From Bacteroidales bacterium (GTDB lineage Bacteria; Bacteroidota; Bacteroidia; Bacteroidales; Muribaculaceae), in the NCBI GenBank assembly GCA_004557195.1, contig SFER01000006.1:1-25817 (forward strand): a DNA stretch of 25,817 bases. Direction: 5' to 3'. This document shows positions 25,285 through 25,817 of the stretch, one piece after another. Positions within the stretch are counted from its first letter, which is position 1; the number at the start of each line of letters is the position of its first letter. Below the pieces are notes generated by a model that was not told the origin of the DNA, did no database searches, and saw only the letters and a program-made list of their open reading frames with translations. The translations under genes and the position numbers were made by a program.

Positions 25285-25817
25285 TTACTTCACAACAACT
25301 TTGCTAACTTGGTTGCCGACTTTCACGAGATAGAAGCCGGGGGCTACTGCGATAGAGGCGTTGTCGGCGTTGATTGCGCGTACCATCTGTCCGTTGGCTG
25401 TATAAACCTCGATAGCGGCTTGTGCTTCGCTGCTTACGTTGATTGTGCCGTTGGCTGCAAATACTGTTGCATTGGCTGTCTCTACCGATTCTACACCTGT
25501 AGAAACATCTTCAGCTGAAAGCGCATTAAGTTCAAGTGTTTCACCATTCTTAACTACGATACCTGTGAAACTGAACCATTTTCCGGTAGTAACAGCGCCT
25601 GAGTAGTTAACTGTCATTTCAACAGGATCTACAGTAATTGTTGTTTCTCCGATTTTTACATCTTCTGAACTTGCTGCCGATTTAAGTGTTACTTTGCCAC
25701 CGTCGGCTGCTGCTACATAGCCTGTTACATGGCAATATTCGCCTGCTTGAGGAGCAACAAGCCAAACGTATTTAACGGCGTTTACGTCTTTGCCAATATT
25801 GAAGTTTGCTACGCGAT
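25285..25817 (-). CDS. T9SS type A sorting-domain protein, 3' part only
   Basis: The frame is open to the right edge of the window, giving 176 visible residues; the true start is outside. An internal Met at 25615-25617 is not the likely start because the preceding codons are clearly coding (for example KVTLKSAASSEDVKIGETTI). The last ~70 residues have the form of a T9SS C-terminal sorting domain, with AIEVYTANGQMVRAI, then APGFYLVKVGNQVSKVVVK at the end. Such proteins cross the outer membrane by the type IX system and are released or surface-anchored. What the cargo does cannot be told from this fragment. Codons are A/T-ending like those of the major pilin candidate, which suggests high expression. 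Confidence 0.83.
   Translation of the reverse strand, partial: RVANFNIGKDVNAVKYVWLVAPQAGEYCHVTGYVAAADGGKVTLKSAASSEDVKIGETTITVDPVEMTVNYSGAVTTGKWFSFTGIVVKNGETLELNALSAEDVSTGVESVETANATVFAANGTINVSSEAQAAIEVYTANGQMVRAINADNASIAVAPGFYLVKVGNQVSKVVVK

Noticed and set aside
25285..25617. 110-residue complete gene
   Set aside because: The frame stays open with coding character to the window edge, so it is the 3' end of a larger gene.

Overview
The window looks like a chromosomal segment from a gut-type member of Bacteroidales. Three things support this: a Bacteroidetes-type promoter (TTTG-N20-TAACTTTG), a run of fimbrillin-family (FimA/Mfa1-like, type V pilus) lipoprotein genes preceded by DUF3575 and DUF5119 genes, and a partial gene ending in a type IX secretion (T9SS) sorting domain. 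The G/C-ending codons of most genes would suit a Muribaculaceae-like lineage, but the family assignment is only an inference.

Layout. Positions 1-418 are an A/T-rich control region with a G9 tract, palindromes, one consensus promoter and a leader of about 220 nt. Positions 419-24128 hold 13 genes, all on the + strand, with gaps of 64 nt or less or short overlaps, so they are probably one operon. Gene 1 is a DUF3575/OmpA-like envelope protein. Gene 2 is a DUF5119 lipoprotein. Genes 3-13 are eleven different fimbrillin-like lipoproteins. Positions 24129-25236 are a noncoding mosaic of tandem and inverted repeats. Positions 25285-25817 hold the 3' end of a convergent (- strand) T9SS cargo gene with its own intrinsic terminator.

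How the genes may work together. All eleven fimbrillin-like proteins combine a lipobox Cys, an (S/A)-R-(A/V/D) tripeptide 27-35 residues after that Cys, and, in most, an F-x-H-x-x-S/A-like motif near residues 190-235. The tripeptide matches the gingipain maturation site that exposes the strand-exchange groove in Porphyromonas FimA and Mfa1. Gene 3 is the best candidate for the major shaft pilin. Its mature region uses A/T-ending codons unlike its neighbours, it has its own A/T-rich leader, and a strong GAAA-capped hairpin follows it, which could set high pilin and low accessory output. Genes 5, 6 and 7 carry two fimbrillin units each. Genes 9, 10, 11 and 13 carry large C-terminal extensions (beta-helix or GLUG-like in 9, 11 and 13), as expected for tip adhesins. 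Genes 4, 8 and 12 are single-unit minor subunits. The DUF5119 lipoprotein lacks the Arg site and is a candidate anchor. The operon therefore seems to encode one shaft with many alternative accessory and tip subunits.
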